Part shown: piece after piece, positions 11,834 to 27,857 of the stretch
Numbering within the stretch: position 1 is the first letter of the stretch
Layout: every line of letters starts with the position of its first letter
NCBI GenBank assembly: GCA_033002965.1
Contig: JAURVB010012863.1
Span: forward strand, 1 to 64,000
Reading direction: 5' to 3'
Length of the DNA: 64,000 nucleotides
Source of the DNA: Piper betle
Lineage: Eukaryota > Streptophyta > Magnoliopsida > Piperales > Piperaceae
Made by a program: the position numbers and the translations under genes
Notes under the pieces: model-generated
The model's database searches: none
What the model was told of the DNA's origin: nothing
The model's input: the letters and a program-made list of their open reading frames with translations, nothing else

Positions 11834-12438
11834 ACAATTCTATCTAGATACTAAAAATCTGATCTTGATCGTATACATTGTAAATCCACTCTACTGTCTC
11901 TGACAAATCTTGGCTGTTAACAACTCGGCTTAGGTTGTCTAGTCATGCGTGTCTAATCCGGAGGGGTTTGGATCATGGTGCTGACACATATGATGGTAAA
12001 CCTATGCTGAACCCACTCTAATCTCCAGAAATCTGAAATGACTGCTTTCATCAATGCTGACTGGCCCTCAAACGATAACCACTAATATCAGACATGCCTG
12101 TCAGATTCTTAGAATCTAACTTCTGTTGACATCTAGATCTGGTATAAGATAGGATCCTATACCCATTCTACCTTTGCTAGCACTACTGCATGCCCTGCTC
12201 ACATCTAACTGGGCAAGCAGTTTGATATCATGATAAAAATCCACAAATGGCATGTCAGCTCAACTAAGGTCAATGACACATATTTCTGATCAAGTCCTGA
12301 ATACACTGTTATCCAAACAACTTATGAAGAAAAATCTGCATGCAAAGAAAATATATAGAAACATACCTGCCAGCTGGACTTGGAGCAGTCTTTGCACACA
12401 CATCACCTATAAAAGTATCCTACATCTTAATCGACCGA

Positions 12439-12455
12439 GAGTGGCTCTGATACCA
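12439..12455 (-). promoter_or_regulatory. Primer binding site (initiator-Met tRNA type)
   Basis: On the minus strand this reads TGGTATCAGAGCCACTC, starting 4 bases after the end of the LTR (…GTTACA, 12460). It fits priming of minus-strand DNA synthesis by the 3' end of initiator Met-tRNA and sets the orientation of the surrounding element. Confidence 0.8.
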
Positions 12456-13852
12456 ATTCTGTAACACCCCAAATTTGGTCCATGATCGTAAACCGAACCA
12501 ACATGTTACAGGCATCAGTTAGGTCAGCTAACCCGAACCCAACTCGTGCGGATCTAATCTCGGCGTCTTAAGATGAAGATACGACTCATCATCATGGATA
12601 AATGCTCAAAATCCTAACATGATACTACATAGATGACATACAAGGTAATTCATACAATAATACGATTACGATCAAAATTAATAAAAATTCTAAATACAAC
12701 GGACAGAAGTCTCCCCTAAAAGTACAATTAGGGTCCACCCAGTCAAAATAATATATATAAATATATGTGCATATATCAACAATTTCATTCACACACAATA
12801 TAATATACTGTAAACTCATTCTAGAACTGGGGTCTCAACCCACAACTCTTCCACTGTGCACTCTATTCATGTTTCACATTCTATCATGTCTTAACATTTA
12901 ATCATGTCACATCATCATGTCTCAAGTATTTAATTACACCATTCAATATATAATAACATCATAAACATAATATAATCACTCAATCGACTGACATGTGTGC
13001 AAGTGAGAACAGTGCTCTTCCGTCCAAACTGGCTCCTCCAGCTCGTGATTATTACCTACATATAATATAAAAACACGTCAGTAACAAGTGTTATTGGTCC
13101 CGAAAATAAAATAACTATAACAAGCTGCCTATGAGAGCAAACTCTCATATGAAAGAAAACATTATATACTCCATGTGAACACTCTGAAGGGCACTACTGA
13201 GGAGCCACTGGGCTGCAGACCCGGTAGCATCCCGAACTTACTGATCTGCTGCTACTGATGCTGCTCTCGACATTTTCTCACTTCATTTTCTGGTCTCAAA
13301 TCCTAAGCCTCTTTCCTTACCTCCATATTTCTCCTGGCCTTGAGCACAAAGGCGAGTACACTCAGGACAGTCGCCTTTACTAACCTTTAAACCACAAGTC
13401 CGGACATGCGCTGTACTAAATAGTACCTGTAAACCTCCACGTTCTCCGGGTGTGAGGAACTCAAACGCAGAGTTGTCAGGATCCCTCAGGAGGGTAGGGG
13501 CGAGGAGTGGAGGAGGGGGAGGGAGGTGCCACTAGGGAGTAGGCGCCGCCGAGGAGTAGGCGGAGCCAGCTGAGCTTGATTGCAGAGTTGTAGGCGACAA
13601 GGGTGGTGAAGGCGGCGAAGGAGGTGAAGGCGATGACCGGGGGACAAGGAGTTCCGGCCCCGGCGGTGGTTGGGGGAGGGCGACCAGCGCTGGTATGGGG
13701 TGGAGGTCGGCTGGTGGGGAGAAGAGCGGCTAGCGGCGGTGGCGCGGGAGGGGAGAAGGCAGTAGGATAGGCCAGATGATTCTTCGGGGCAGAAATTTTT
13801 CTACCCTTGGCTCACCTCAATGCTCCACTTATATATATATATATATATATAT

Positions 13853-16247
13853 AACAAAGATAATATAATCTTCTAGAAGTTTCTAGAATTTGGACGCATA
13901 GGTTTAACCCTATTATTTTTATATTTCGAAATGGTAGTCACCCAAATCTTTGAGCTTACTGGTTTATTGTTTTATTGAGAAAAAATATTGAAATTAATTA
14001 CTTATTATTGGAAGTAAAAGTCCTGCAATAGAAGCGGGCCAAAGTCTCTACCAATGGTCCCACGTTTACTCAAAATCAAAATCGACAAAACATAATATAA
14101 TAATGTATGTTTTTATTAAATCATATAATATAAAAACTGAGGTAATTTGAAGTGGAGTTTTGTTTGAAGATAATTTAAGGTATCTCATCTTAAAGATTAT
14201 TAATAGCAAAAGGTAAATCATGATAGAGGACCCAAATTAAGTAGATTTTTAACAAAATCCATCACTTGCGTCGTCCTTCATTCGAACTGATGTTGATAGA
14301 GAGAGTGAAATTATCGCTCGAATGACCCAAGTTAAGTGAATTTTTTAATAAAAACTACTACCTGACGCATCCTCCAATGCATAAAAGCACCAAAGTCTTA
14401 AGAGATCTTTCAGAAGAGCTCCAATGGCACTACTAACGGCGAGCTAAGTTCTATCAACTGGACGATAACCCAATTTTAGAATGACAACCTACAATTTAAT
14501 TTTAAATGATACATGCTCGCGTTGGATGGAGAGAGTGATTACACAAGTAATAGAACAACAAGGATATAACATATGGAGAACTAAAAAATTAATGTACACA
14601 TGCTAAATCAAAAAAACTTCACAATAAGAACAACAGAGATGCTACTATAGATATGACCTAATAATGTTAAACAAGACATAGACATGAAGTAAACAGTGAC
14701 TAAACATCGATAATAATGATTACGTATGAAACAGAAACTACAAAAATTAGCAAATAGTGAAAATGATTATGTAGAAATAGTAAAACTAGCATATAAACCA
14801 TAAGATGGAGCACAATGAAAAATGAATCTAAATCTAACACTGAATATAGCAGTATTATACTACAAATATAAGATTTAACAAAATTAGTCATATATCCGAT
14901 ATTTAACCAGGTAAGATCCGAAGGCGTGCCTATAAATTTTGAATTTTAGTTAATAACTTTTGAAGAAAAGATTTAAGTTTATTAATTTACACTTTAATTA
15001 GTTCTTTATAAATAATATTAAAGTTGACTGAATACCTTATTGAATAGTAGGTTATAGTAGACACAGAGTAGGCCCATAGGCCCAAAAAATTTTGGACAAC
15101 AGAATTTTTAAAATTGAGTTAATTGAAAATCTCATAAAATTAGTCTCATATTTAATATCAAATAGAATACTATTCCGTATATGATTCGTAATGACGTGCC
15201 TATAAGTCTTCAATTTCAGTTATCTACTTTAATTTGAACAAGTGATTTAAGCCTGTCGATTTGCACTTGAACTCATCACTACAATGAAGAGAAATATAAT
15301 TAAATCATAAAAATAAGTCATAAAACTTACAATGATAAATCACTGAGCACTTATATAAAAACAGACTTACAAAAGTAAATCACCAAATTATCAAATTTAA
15401 TTTGTACACGCAATGATTAACACAATATTAACTTTTATGTAAAAGCAAACTTGTTGAAGCTTGTTGATTCATAAATTGATTCTTTTGTTGTTTTGATTTT
15501 TTTCTTTTTTGTGTTGTTTTGTGTGGCTACCGTAACAACTGTGAATATATTTCCTAAATCCACAGCTGGCCATACATATTTTTTGTTCCTAAATTGTTAT
15601 GTTATCTTTTATGATCCGACCTTGAATCCCATTAATTGCATTCTGCAAGAGAAAGCAAAGGAATCTCTTTGTGAACAGCAATTGAATTTGTCACTGTCAG
15701 TGCCTCGTTTGGTGAAGCTGAAAAGTGGAGAATGGAAGGGTGAACCATCACAAACCACTCTTTTTCTCCGGCACAATCTAAAAGCTCCCCCAAAGGGAGT
15801 CTACATTCACAGAGCAGAAGCTAATTGGGTTCTCCTGGTTCTTCACCCTAACAACAGCTAGCACATAATAAAGATAATAACTATGGATGATCAATAATAC
15901 CTAGGCAATTTGTTGTAGCATAGTTTTCAGTAGAATGATATGAAGGACTGGTTCAAAATTAGAATAGCTTCAAAGAACATGGACAGCAGCTGATCAGTAA
16001 GGTAAAAAATAAATTTCTTGGCCTTCTAGGCCATGAAGATATTACAACTGAACATTCATATCTCATCTTCAAATGACCAACCTCTAAATGCTGCAACTCA
16101 AGTTATTGGTATCAACACTCACCCAGTTGTAATGACATACATGAAATGTAATGTCCAGCTATGGCAAAAGCCAAACAGACCATCACCATAAATTACAATT
16201 GAAAACCATAAGTTTGAGCTATGATCATGCAAACCAATGTTTATATC
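13853..16247. other. AT-rich intergenic region, no firm gene
   Basis: A pair of diverged direct repeats starts with the motif CGTGCCTATAA near 14926 and 15195, with similar sequence for about 85 bp, spaced about 268 bp. A plus-strand open frame at about 15643-15861 (ILQEKAKESLCEQQLN… to LLVLHPNNS) is less AT-rich than its surroundings, but I do not recognise it and see no start or splice support. It could be a piece of an old gene or transposon. Confidence 0.4.
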
Positions 16248-16529
16248 TCAATAAGCATAGGTCTGACTCTCCGAGTTCATTATTCGGCTCCTATGGAAGT
16301 TGGCAATGTAATCTGAGGCCCTGCTGTCTATGTCAGGATCGGCGAAGTAGCTGTCATCTTCATCGTCACTAGTTCTTGTTCTTCTCGTTCCTCTGATCTC
16401 CCATGACCCATCATCAAAATCCTCTCCATCTCTTGACCTCTTGCATTGAAACATGCTAAACATAGACAACAAGAACCTTAAGCATGATGATGATCCCCTT
16501 CTTGATACGCCGCTACTCTTGCGTCCCAT
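16248..16529 (-). CDS. Small DUF761-like plant protein
   Basis: A single-exon frame of 93 codons. The N-terminus is basic and Ser-rich (MGRKSSGVSRRGSSS), followed by a short hydrophobic stretch with Phe, Met and Cys (residues about 17-29). An acidic linker follows (35-62), and then a C-terminal motif, DPDIDSRASDYIANFHRSR (64-82). That motif resembles the short DUF761 tail (D-I-D-x-A-x-x-F-I-x-x-F-x-x-x) of small plant proteins of unknown role. A TATAAATA on the minus strand (16640-16633) lies 104 bases upstream of the start, which supports a real gene. No function is claimed. The family call rests on the tail motif alone. Confidence 0.7.
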   Translation of the reverse strand: MGRKSSGVSRRGSSSCLRFLLSMFSMFQCKRSRDGEDFDDGSWEIRGTRRTRTSDDEDDSYFADPDIDSRASDYIANFHRSRIMNSESQTYAY

Positions 16530-16632
16530 TTTGCTAGCTAAATATATTGTAGATGGGAATTAAGTGATAAACTGTGCTAGCTAGCTAGCTCTGGAGATGA
16601 GAAGATGGGTATTCGATGGTATGATCTGTGGG

Positions 16633-16640
16633 TATTTATA
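16633..16640 (-). promoter_or_regulatory. TATA box of the DUF761-like gene
   Basis: Minus-strand TATAAATA lies 104 bases before the ATG at 16529. The spacing leaves room for a leader of about 70 bases. Confidence 0.65.
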
Positions 16641-19600
16641 GGGAGATATTTTGGGTAGCTAGATACTTGATCAACAAAAAGTAATATTGATTTGGCTGGC
16701 TTAGAATGACCGACCTGACAGTTCATAAAGGGAATACAAAGACAACAGGAGCTGGGAAACAGAATATGTTATTATATATCAATCAGCTAGGACTTTCATG
16801 CAGCACAGCATATTAACAGCGGTAACTGTAGTAGGACCAAGACCCAACTAAGGAAAGCTTACAACGCAAACCTCTCTTTTCTGGTGGACCAAAAGGGAGG
16901 TTTGGTATAGCTTCTAGGATTGATAAAAATGGAACTCAAAGATTCATTTCCGTCAAAATGTGTTTGGTTCAAATTTTCACGGATGGGAATCATATTCTGG
17001 CTACTATGTTAGCACCCTCGGTAACATCCTAACACATACAACTTGGTCTCCCATTGATCCCATGCATGTGTACTACCTCTCTTTCCTGCGTTTGAGGAAC
17101 GCAAAAATTCCCTTCCTGAATTATACTAATAGTTTTTTCATTACTTATAAGGTAAGGGATCAGGCAAGCACATCGCTTTGGTCGAAAAATTTATTCACTC
17201 GTTCGCTCCACTTGGGTGCAGTACTGTTCTCGATCCAAATGAAAATATTTTGCAGTAGATGAGAGCAAATAAGTTACATACATGTCATTCCTTCAATGTA
17301 GACAAGCGTACCCTATCGTACCAAAATTTGTCTACTTAGATGCTCGAGTTTAGATGGTTACCTTGAAAAGTTGCGAGGGTGTCAATCATTGGAAAAACAA
17401 GAATCAAACTACAACTTTTGAAAGTTAAAAAAGAAGGTAAGGTTTTAAAAACCAGTTAGCTAGGCTAGCCACCTCACTATAAACAAATGGAGCAAACAAT
17501 GAAGAAGGAAAAGTAGTGCCAGTATTCTTCCTCAATTGGTGGTCATGCGGTGTCTTGTAGGTTTTCACAAGCATCTCATCTAACAACCCTTTTCTCTAAG
17601 CTTTGCTACTTCGCCATTATTCTCCTTTACATTGCATTTCAAGGACAGCAGCAAAAGTTGTGCATGCTGTATCGCTGTTTGCATGATTGATGGTTTGGCC
17701 AGAGTCCACACTAAATTAGTTATTCAATCCACTTTCAAAATAATTATTTGTTTAACTAAAGTAGTGTTCAGTTTAGTTGTAATCACGTGATGTTAATAAA
17801 CTAATCTCTTTTCTTATGTACATGGAAAAGAGAGCAAAATACAGATCAGGGACGAGAAGAAAAGGTAATTGGAAATTAGGAATGCTGCCGAACAAAATCT
17901 TGGATTCATGATTTGTAGAAAATTATATATTACCCGTAGATGCTACGTAAAGTACTTTCAAAGCGTCAAGAAGACTAGTTTAATGCTTTTAAAGGAAAAT
18001 CAAGACTAGTTGACTGATTACTAATCCATGGGTTAGGGTGTGTTAGGTTGTATTCTTTAATTATTGTAGAAATTAAATATATGATAAAATATGAATAAGA
18101 TAAAAACTTATATTGCAGCAAAATGGATTGATAGAAAAGATTCACTACGTTGGCAAGTCAAGATTTAATCATTAGGAAAAAGTCTAATTTTCACGACCTA
18201 TTATCCCTTTTATTAGAAATACCATAACTTCTTCTTTTTTCTCCCCTCTTTTTAAGTTTGGGGAGAAGATATAATATTTATAAACTTTTCTATCATTATC
18301 TTAAACTAACTGATAGGATAAATATCATGAGATAATATTTGATCAACTTAAGAATAAGTCAAAGTTAATCTCTTGATTGAACTTATAGGTGCCTCCACCA
18401 AAAAAATATGTCATCTCCCACTCACACATAATGAGGTAAAAGTGCGTTACCAACTTATGGGTGTCACTAAATCAAATCTCTCACTCGCACATGAAAAAAG
18501 GTGATAGTGTTTTAAAAGAGTTTTTCATATGAGAAGTAGGCCGTGCAACCTGCGAGTACAACAAAATATGGAAGCTCAAACTATGCACATGTTAGGGGAT
18601 ACATAGTGACTTATATGTAATTATCGAACCCCGGATTATTTGGAAAGATCACAAATCCTTCAAATTATGTTATTTCACTATTTGTATATACATTTTTCGG
18701 TCACAAAGACTTTATAATGCTCTAGACTTAGATACAATTTATAATAGTCTTTCTTTCATACTTATGTTACTTTTGATATACAAAATGATGACTTTCTTAG
18801 ACATGTCTCTTATCATTAAATTATCATGGATGTATGTAACAAACTAAAGAAAGAAAAATAGTTTTGCTTTCTCAAATATAGTTGAAAGTAACTAAGGGTA
18901 TTGAGAAGCAATTCTGCTTCGAGGATCTCACTCAGTGGAGAAGTAAGGATCATTCTTCCACTATCCTCTTGGTCGCAATGAAACACGTGATATGAATCAC
19001 ATGTTATGATAGATAGATATTCATATAGAAAATAATTCACATAGAAAATAATTAATATAGAGCGTATGTCTTTTATCAACACCATATAAATTTAAGTTCA
19101 ATTACCACTCGGGAAACTAACTTGAGATAACTAATATAATTACAACTGATGTAATTGTCTAAGTCTCATGTCTAGTTATATGAGATTATGGCTATGAGAA
19201 ACCACATCAACCATTTTCAAAAATAGTCTTATCTCAATCTTTTAATGAGACGACATACGTGAGTTGAAGTACTAATGTGTCATCTCTTAATGCTACTCAA
19301 GCATTAGAGACAAATGCTCAGTGAGAAAGTCATTCATCCCATTTGACATATTATTCCTTGTGTTAATGAACATACATTATGCAAAATCATTGCAAGTTTT
19401 GACAAATACATCATCAAGTATGTATGATAACTTCGACATCTCAAATACTATCATAAAATATCATTTTTTTAAAAAAAATTATATATCTCAATAAATGAGA
19501 CCTTTTATGTGATAGTATAAAAATTCATCAAAATAATGCTCTCAAAAATAATATTGATCAAGATATCATTTATTTGGTACACGAGATTAAAATTTATTCC

Positions 19601-22377
19601 GTCACAGTAGCAATAAGATTGTCTCCTTTCAAAATGAAATAATCCCTAAATAGTGAATCAAACTATTTTAACCAAATTATTTCATACTGCACTATCTTGT
19701 AGAGCACTAAGTTATAGATTAAATGTAAAATACTAAGTTAGGTATTTATTATGAATAATATAACTCAACATATAAGTTATATTTACATCTATGAAATGAT
19801 TTGCATTATTAAGATTTGTGCCTAATTAGCTGTAAACGACAATTCATTTGCAAATCAACATATGTGCAATTTTATTATATATGTATATAGAAATAAAGAA
19901 ATAAATAAAAATAATATAAAAACTATATTATTATATTATTTTATCGAGTCGAGCTACGAGTCGAGTTTGAGTTATAACTGAGTCGAGTCAAGTCGAACAC
20001 CACCTTGGTCAAGTTCGGCTCGTAAGATTCGAGTTCGAGCTCGAATATTTAAATGTTGAGTTTTGAGTCGAGTCAAGCTGAGCCGAACGCTAAATGCTCG
20101 CGAGCTGGCTCGCTCAATTAGCAACCCTACATATAAGGCTACGAAAGATAAAAAAACTTTGAAATGTTCATGCCTATATATTAATGATATCTTTTCCTTT
20201 ATCCTTAATAAGCAATTAAGAAAAATTGTTTCATTTATCCATGTCATCAAATGACAACAAAATATGCATAAATATTCAATTTTTGGGATACTCAAAATTA
20301 ATGATTAAGTTGATTTAATTAAGTCACCTTAATTTAAAAACAAAAATTGGTGCATTAAAATATATAGAATAGATTTTAACACAAAATAGAAATCATTTTG
20401 TACTCATGTCAATTTTAACACAAAGTTTACCAACTAGTATTTATGTTGATTTTAACACAAAGCATAAATCAACTAGTATGTGCATGTCCTTAATTTTAAA
20501 ATAAAAGACTATTTACCATATAAAAAAACACCAACTTTCAAATTTACCCATAATTATAGAACGTCAATTATGATATGATATATCTTAACATAAGATCATA
20601 ACTGATCTTTTAAGAATTGTTAAAAAAAATTCATGATTTTAGATGACAATTAAATATAGACCATTTATTTGAGCACATTAAATGTTCATAATGATCTTTC
20701 ATAATTCTTATAACTAATACAAAAATCGTGTCAATGCATTTTATAACTATAGAAAATGTTACTTAATGTCCATTTGATATAATCACAAAGACAAAATATA
20801 TTGTGGCTAACTTGAGGCTAATTGATGATCATTTAGACAACTAGTAAAATATTTTGTATGTAAAAAAAAATATCTAAAGATAAATGCATGTATCACTTGA
20901 CTTAAAAAAAATCAAGTAATCAATCATCTAGTTATATCTACATGAAGTTTTGAGACTTCATTTTATATTCATGAATTCTATTTATGTTACAATCATATTC
21001 TAACAATTCAAAGTAAAATTTTACCACTTTAGAAAGTATAAAATCACATTAACAAATAATGTGATCTAAAATTTATATATACACTCACTAAGAGTTGTAT
21101 GTAGTATCATTTTGTGTTGCTCCCACTTGGATTAAATTTTGATTATCAACCACATTTATGTAAAGGTTAATATTATAAAGCATTACAAATCTCAAAATCT
21201 TTCATACTAAATGAAGATTTTACAAGTCAATTTATGAAGCATGACATCTTCATATCAATCTCATTCTTATGCATATGTTCAAAAAATAAATATTGTAAAA
21301 AATAATAATAAAAGAGTTCAAATATCCCTAAAAGATAAATATTATTACTGAATCTCTTAAAAAATAAATTGAGATGTGAACACAGATTTACGACTTTCAA
21401 AGTCATCATCCAACTAAAAAAAGCACAAAACCTTTGTTAGAGTACATCATAAAAATTGTTGATATAAAAGCATTTGGTTAAGTATCTTTATTCCCACTTT
21501 AATAAGGTATTATTGAAAATATAATCGAAATCACACCGTGTGATGATGAACTTAACCATCAAATAAGGATTTTGTTCTTAATTTCGACAACTCTAGTTTG
21601 TCAAGAAATTTATAGAATATTTTAATTGACAAAAAATTATCCTTATTTTCACATTACTTCTCTAAACTAATTTAGAGAAAAATAATAATCTTGCACCATA
21701 TATAAGAAATATTTGGTATTTATTATATTTTCAGCTATATGCCAAAAATAAAAGAAGCAACAAAATTCTTCATAATGATACAAAATCATTTAAATACGAA
21801 ATTAAATGAATAAATTAACCAATAAATATGGTCATGGGTATAGATGTCAAGTTATTTAATCTTATGGAAGCTTGGTTCTAGTTATAAACTCATAAAAAAA
21901 TTAAAACTAGAAGGAATAATTCAAGTAATTTGACATACGAGAAAATGCATGTTTATTAAAGGTCCTGTAACAACTTTGTTAGCCAATTATTTCATGATGA
22001 TCATGACTATATAGTGTAACTGAAATATACATTAACAAATCATTGCTGAAAGTTTTTTATCATTATAAAAAATAATTTATGTAAGTGTCGACAATTATAA
22101 TTGTATCAGAATTAATCTAATTAAAAAATATTCATTAATACACTTGAAAAAAATTGACGACAAGTGAAAAGTGTTTAACAAAGAAAAACACCTATTCAGG
22201 TAAAAGAATTTTCTAACACATATAATTTGCAACAAATAACCATTAAGATATTAATAATTAATGATGTGAAATAGAATCGAACATTAAGCTTTGCTCGTAA
22301 TCACCATCTACTTACCCACATGTTTAATAATTATATCTTAATCGAATTTGAGCTACTAAGTTCTAGGTGAGATTAAT
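16641..22377. other. Long AT-rich intergenic stretch
   Basis: No conserved gene was seen in 5.7 kb. It includes MITE-like text (GTGTTTGGTTCAAATTTTC near 16960; GGGTGTGTTAGGTTGTATTC near 18037) and a hAT-like end near 20.1 kb, listed separately. Open frames here are short and AT-driven. The bases after 18037 (…ATAAAATATGAATAAGATAAAAACTTAT) resemble a stretch near 61738, so this is probably a dispersed repeat. Confidence 0.5.
19940..20128. mobile_element. hAT-like transposon terminal fragment
   Basis: The sequence is rich in the sub-terminal motif GAGTCGAG/CTCGAGCT. It ends at 20128 in CAATTAGCAACCCTA, which inverted is TAGGGTTGCTAATTG, a typical hAT-type terminus. It shares the motif-rich ends of the element at 33171-35308. 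I could not find a matching left terminus or target duplication, so it is treated as a fragment. Confidence 0.5.
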
Positions 22378-22546
22378 TGTAACACCCCAATTTGGTTCAC
22401 CTGTGAACCAGATTGAAAATATTACTGGCGACTAAAGTGTTTGCTAAGCTACTTAATTCGGTCAAGCTAACCTGGATCTACCCTCGAAATCTCAAGATGG
22501 TGATGCAAACATTCAATGAATAGATGAAATATTTAGGCTCTAACGT

Positions 22547-25260
<2,714 letters not shown>

Positions 25261-27418
25261 ATATCCTATCCATATTCAAAATAAAGCAAACCAGTTAAAT
25301 TTTTTAAAAAAAAACAACGATTTTAAAATAAAATAGACAGACTCTCTCCTAAAAGTGTGACATGGATGACCCTATTAACAACAAATAATTTATATACATA
25401 TCGATAAAACATAAAACATTGTCAAAACATACTGTTTTTCTCACGACATTCACATTATAATCATTTTTTTTATTTACCTGAGTTTTGACCTGATTTGGTC
25501 ATGCTGTTCTACTCATGATAGCCAACATACACAAATCACATCATAGTTTCACCCAAACATTTCCCACAATCAAATATTATAGAATTTTATCTATAAAAAT
25601 ACATAGCAGCTCATCTCATCACACTTTTTCATTCCATCTTGGCAGGTGCATGTGTACAAGTTGCATTGTTGCTCCTCCGTTGTACTAATAGTGCTCAGTC
25701 ATTCATGTTCTCTCTTACATATATAATACAAAAAGTCAATAACAAGTGTTACTGATCCATAAATAAATAAATAATCAAACTGGCACATGAGAGTCGACTT
25801 TCATGTTAAATAAAATCAATCATTTATATTTCTGCATTAGAATCACTCATAAGGGCATTAATCAGGAGTCATAAGCCTAAGCTTGAATAGCATCCCATTC
25901 TAACTGGTCTTATACCTCGGCATTTTCATACTATCACATGCTCAGGAAAATTCATTAAACTAAAGCCATTTACGTCCTCCGTATAACTTATAGCCCCTAA
26001 GCACAAAGACCGAGTACTCTCAGGCAGGCACCTTTAGTACTCTTTGGATCCATAAGTTTAAACATGCACTACATTGCACTACCTATAAACCACCACACTT
26101 CTCCAGGTTTAAGAAACATAAAATATGGAGTTGTCATGATCCCTCGGGAATGGAATGATCCGCTCACCAATCTAGAGACCGCTTTGACTAGCACATGCAC
26201 CGCTCGTGATTTGTGCAAGTCAACTTTCCCCTTGTCTCATATCTCACTCAAAAATCGAAAAACTATATATACAAAGGTATGGGTAGAGATTATATTATAA
26301 TAGGCCCAAAGGCATCATGATCAAGATTTGAGTTTTTGAAACAAACTTGAAAGGCCTCATCCTCGAGGGTTAATAATCCAAAAATTTGTATGACTAAATG
26401 ACCTGTGATAAGTGGGATATGATAAATCCACTACTTGACACGTCTGCTTATGTGTCAAATCAATCATGATAGAAGAGAATATCAAACTAAAAGCGAATCC
26501 TAAATGGACCTAGTAGAAGCTCAAATCATGTCCACGTGCCTAGGAAGCGAGCTCTTAATCCATACTTACACATCAAATCTAAAAGTTAACACCCACTATC
26601 TGAATGATGCAATCACATATCCTTAATAACATACTCATTAGCCCTATTCACATCAAGTCACATCGTGATTTCTTAAATTACATTGCATTTAATTAACAAT
26701 TCATACTTAATTTATTTAATTAGTTCATTAACATTTATTTAATATCATTCAAATAATATAAATTTATTTTATTCACAATCAAAATATTTTATCATGTCAA
26801 TCAATCAAATCCTAACATACTATTCTAATAATTATCATTTTAAAATAATTACATCGAAGGTAATTATACCTCGTGTCATCAGCTATCAGCGACGATTAGG
26901 GTTTGGTCGCGCGTTTCGGGACTTGAATGCAGCACCTGACGGCATCCGAAGTTTGATCGTTCGGTGGGAGGAATTTGACAAAAATGTAGCAATTTCTGGC
27001 AAATTCTAGCAAATCCAGTTTTCTGGAGGCTTTCGGCTGTGTGGCTGGACCGTGGGTTGGCACCGACTCAGCAAGCTCGACACGATGACGCTGGGGGCGA
27101 AGGTGGTGGTGCACGGGAAGGAGGAAGGTCCTCTAGGTTGATGGGATAGTGACAGTTTGAGCGGTGCAGTCACTGGCGGAGTCGGCATCCTGAGTGAGGC
27201 ACGAGCGCCCGACTCTCTTGGGTCATGGAGGCTGAGTGGCGGCCTGGAAGGTGGGGGACAGCTAGGCGATGGTGTGGCTACCAAAGGTGGTGTCAGCGGC
27301 GGCGTTGGGGTGGCGGTTGGGGAGAGAGGGAAAACTTCGAAAGGGAATTTCGGGTGGCAATTTTTGTAAATAAAAGTTGACTCGACTTCGACTTGAGTCA
27401 AAAATAATAATTAACTCT

Positions 27419-27585
27419 TAATATTGTCTATGTAAATTTTTGGAGCATTTGGGCGTGTAAGTAATTTAATAGAATTTTCTAATTCTACCCTGGTTGGGTA
27501 AATTATAGAAATCACTAAATTAGAAATCAAGATTAGAAAGATTACGTAAACTTAATTGCTTTGAAAATTTACATAGACAATATTA
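27419..27585. repeat. 22-bp perfect inverted repeat
   Basis: TAATATTGTCTATGTAAATT plus TT at 27419-27440 is matched in inverse at 27564-27585, with a 123-bp spacer. It could be the arms of a small fold-back element next to the LTR copy. Confidence 0.8.
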
Positions 27586-27857
27586 GGACACTTAGTAAAC
27601 TCCGTAATTTATTATATAATTTTCCTACAGATGAATATATTTTCTATTTCTATAAAATTTTCAATTGAAATAATAGAAGCATGATTATGAACATAGTTCC
27701 TATGTACTCCAAAAATATGAACCAATTAACCATTAGAATGAATTTTGTTTAAGTCCAAAATTTTCAAGGTTACATAAAATAATTATTGGTTTATTAGGAA
27801 TTTTTTTATAGAATTTTTTGTGATCTAATTATTACCCAAACATTTAACTAAACACAC

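Larger units (their letters stand above)
9781..13852 (-). mobile_element. Non-coding LTR retrotransposon (LARD-like), TGTAACACCCC family
   Basis: Two long direct repeats, 9781-about 10437 and 12460-about 13115, are clearly alignable over their first ~655 bp. The right copy starts TGTAACACCCC; the left one has decayed to TATAACATCCC. Just left of the right copy, plus-strand GAGTGGCTCTGATACCA (12439-12455) is, on the minus strand, TGGTATCAGAGCCACTC, the classic initiator-Met tRNA primer site of plant LTR elements. The element is therefore read on the minus strand, with the right copy as 5' LTR. Past about 13115 the right copy continues with sequence shared by the copies at 25.7 and 53.5 kb, while the left copy breaks off at 10437, so the left LTR is truncated or rearranged. 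The ~2-kb interior has no gag or pol. The right limit is uncertain; a (TA)n tract at about 13829-13852 is taken as the visible edge. Confidence 0.75.

Noticed and set aside
12439..12460. tRNA-Met gene fragment
   Set aside because: Only the 3' complement is present. Its position beside an LTR end makes it a primer binding site.
13490..13660. Minus-strand open stretch with hydrophobic text (…VAYNSAIKLSWL…)
   Set aside because: Looked briefly like a captured gene fragment, but it lies in the G-rich part of an LTR and I recognise no family.
15493..15861. 122-codon plus-strand frame as a gene
   Set aside because: No recognisable domain and no start or splice support. Mentioned only within the intergenic entry.
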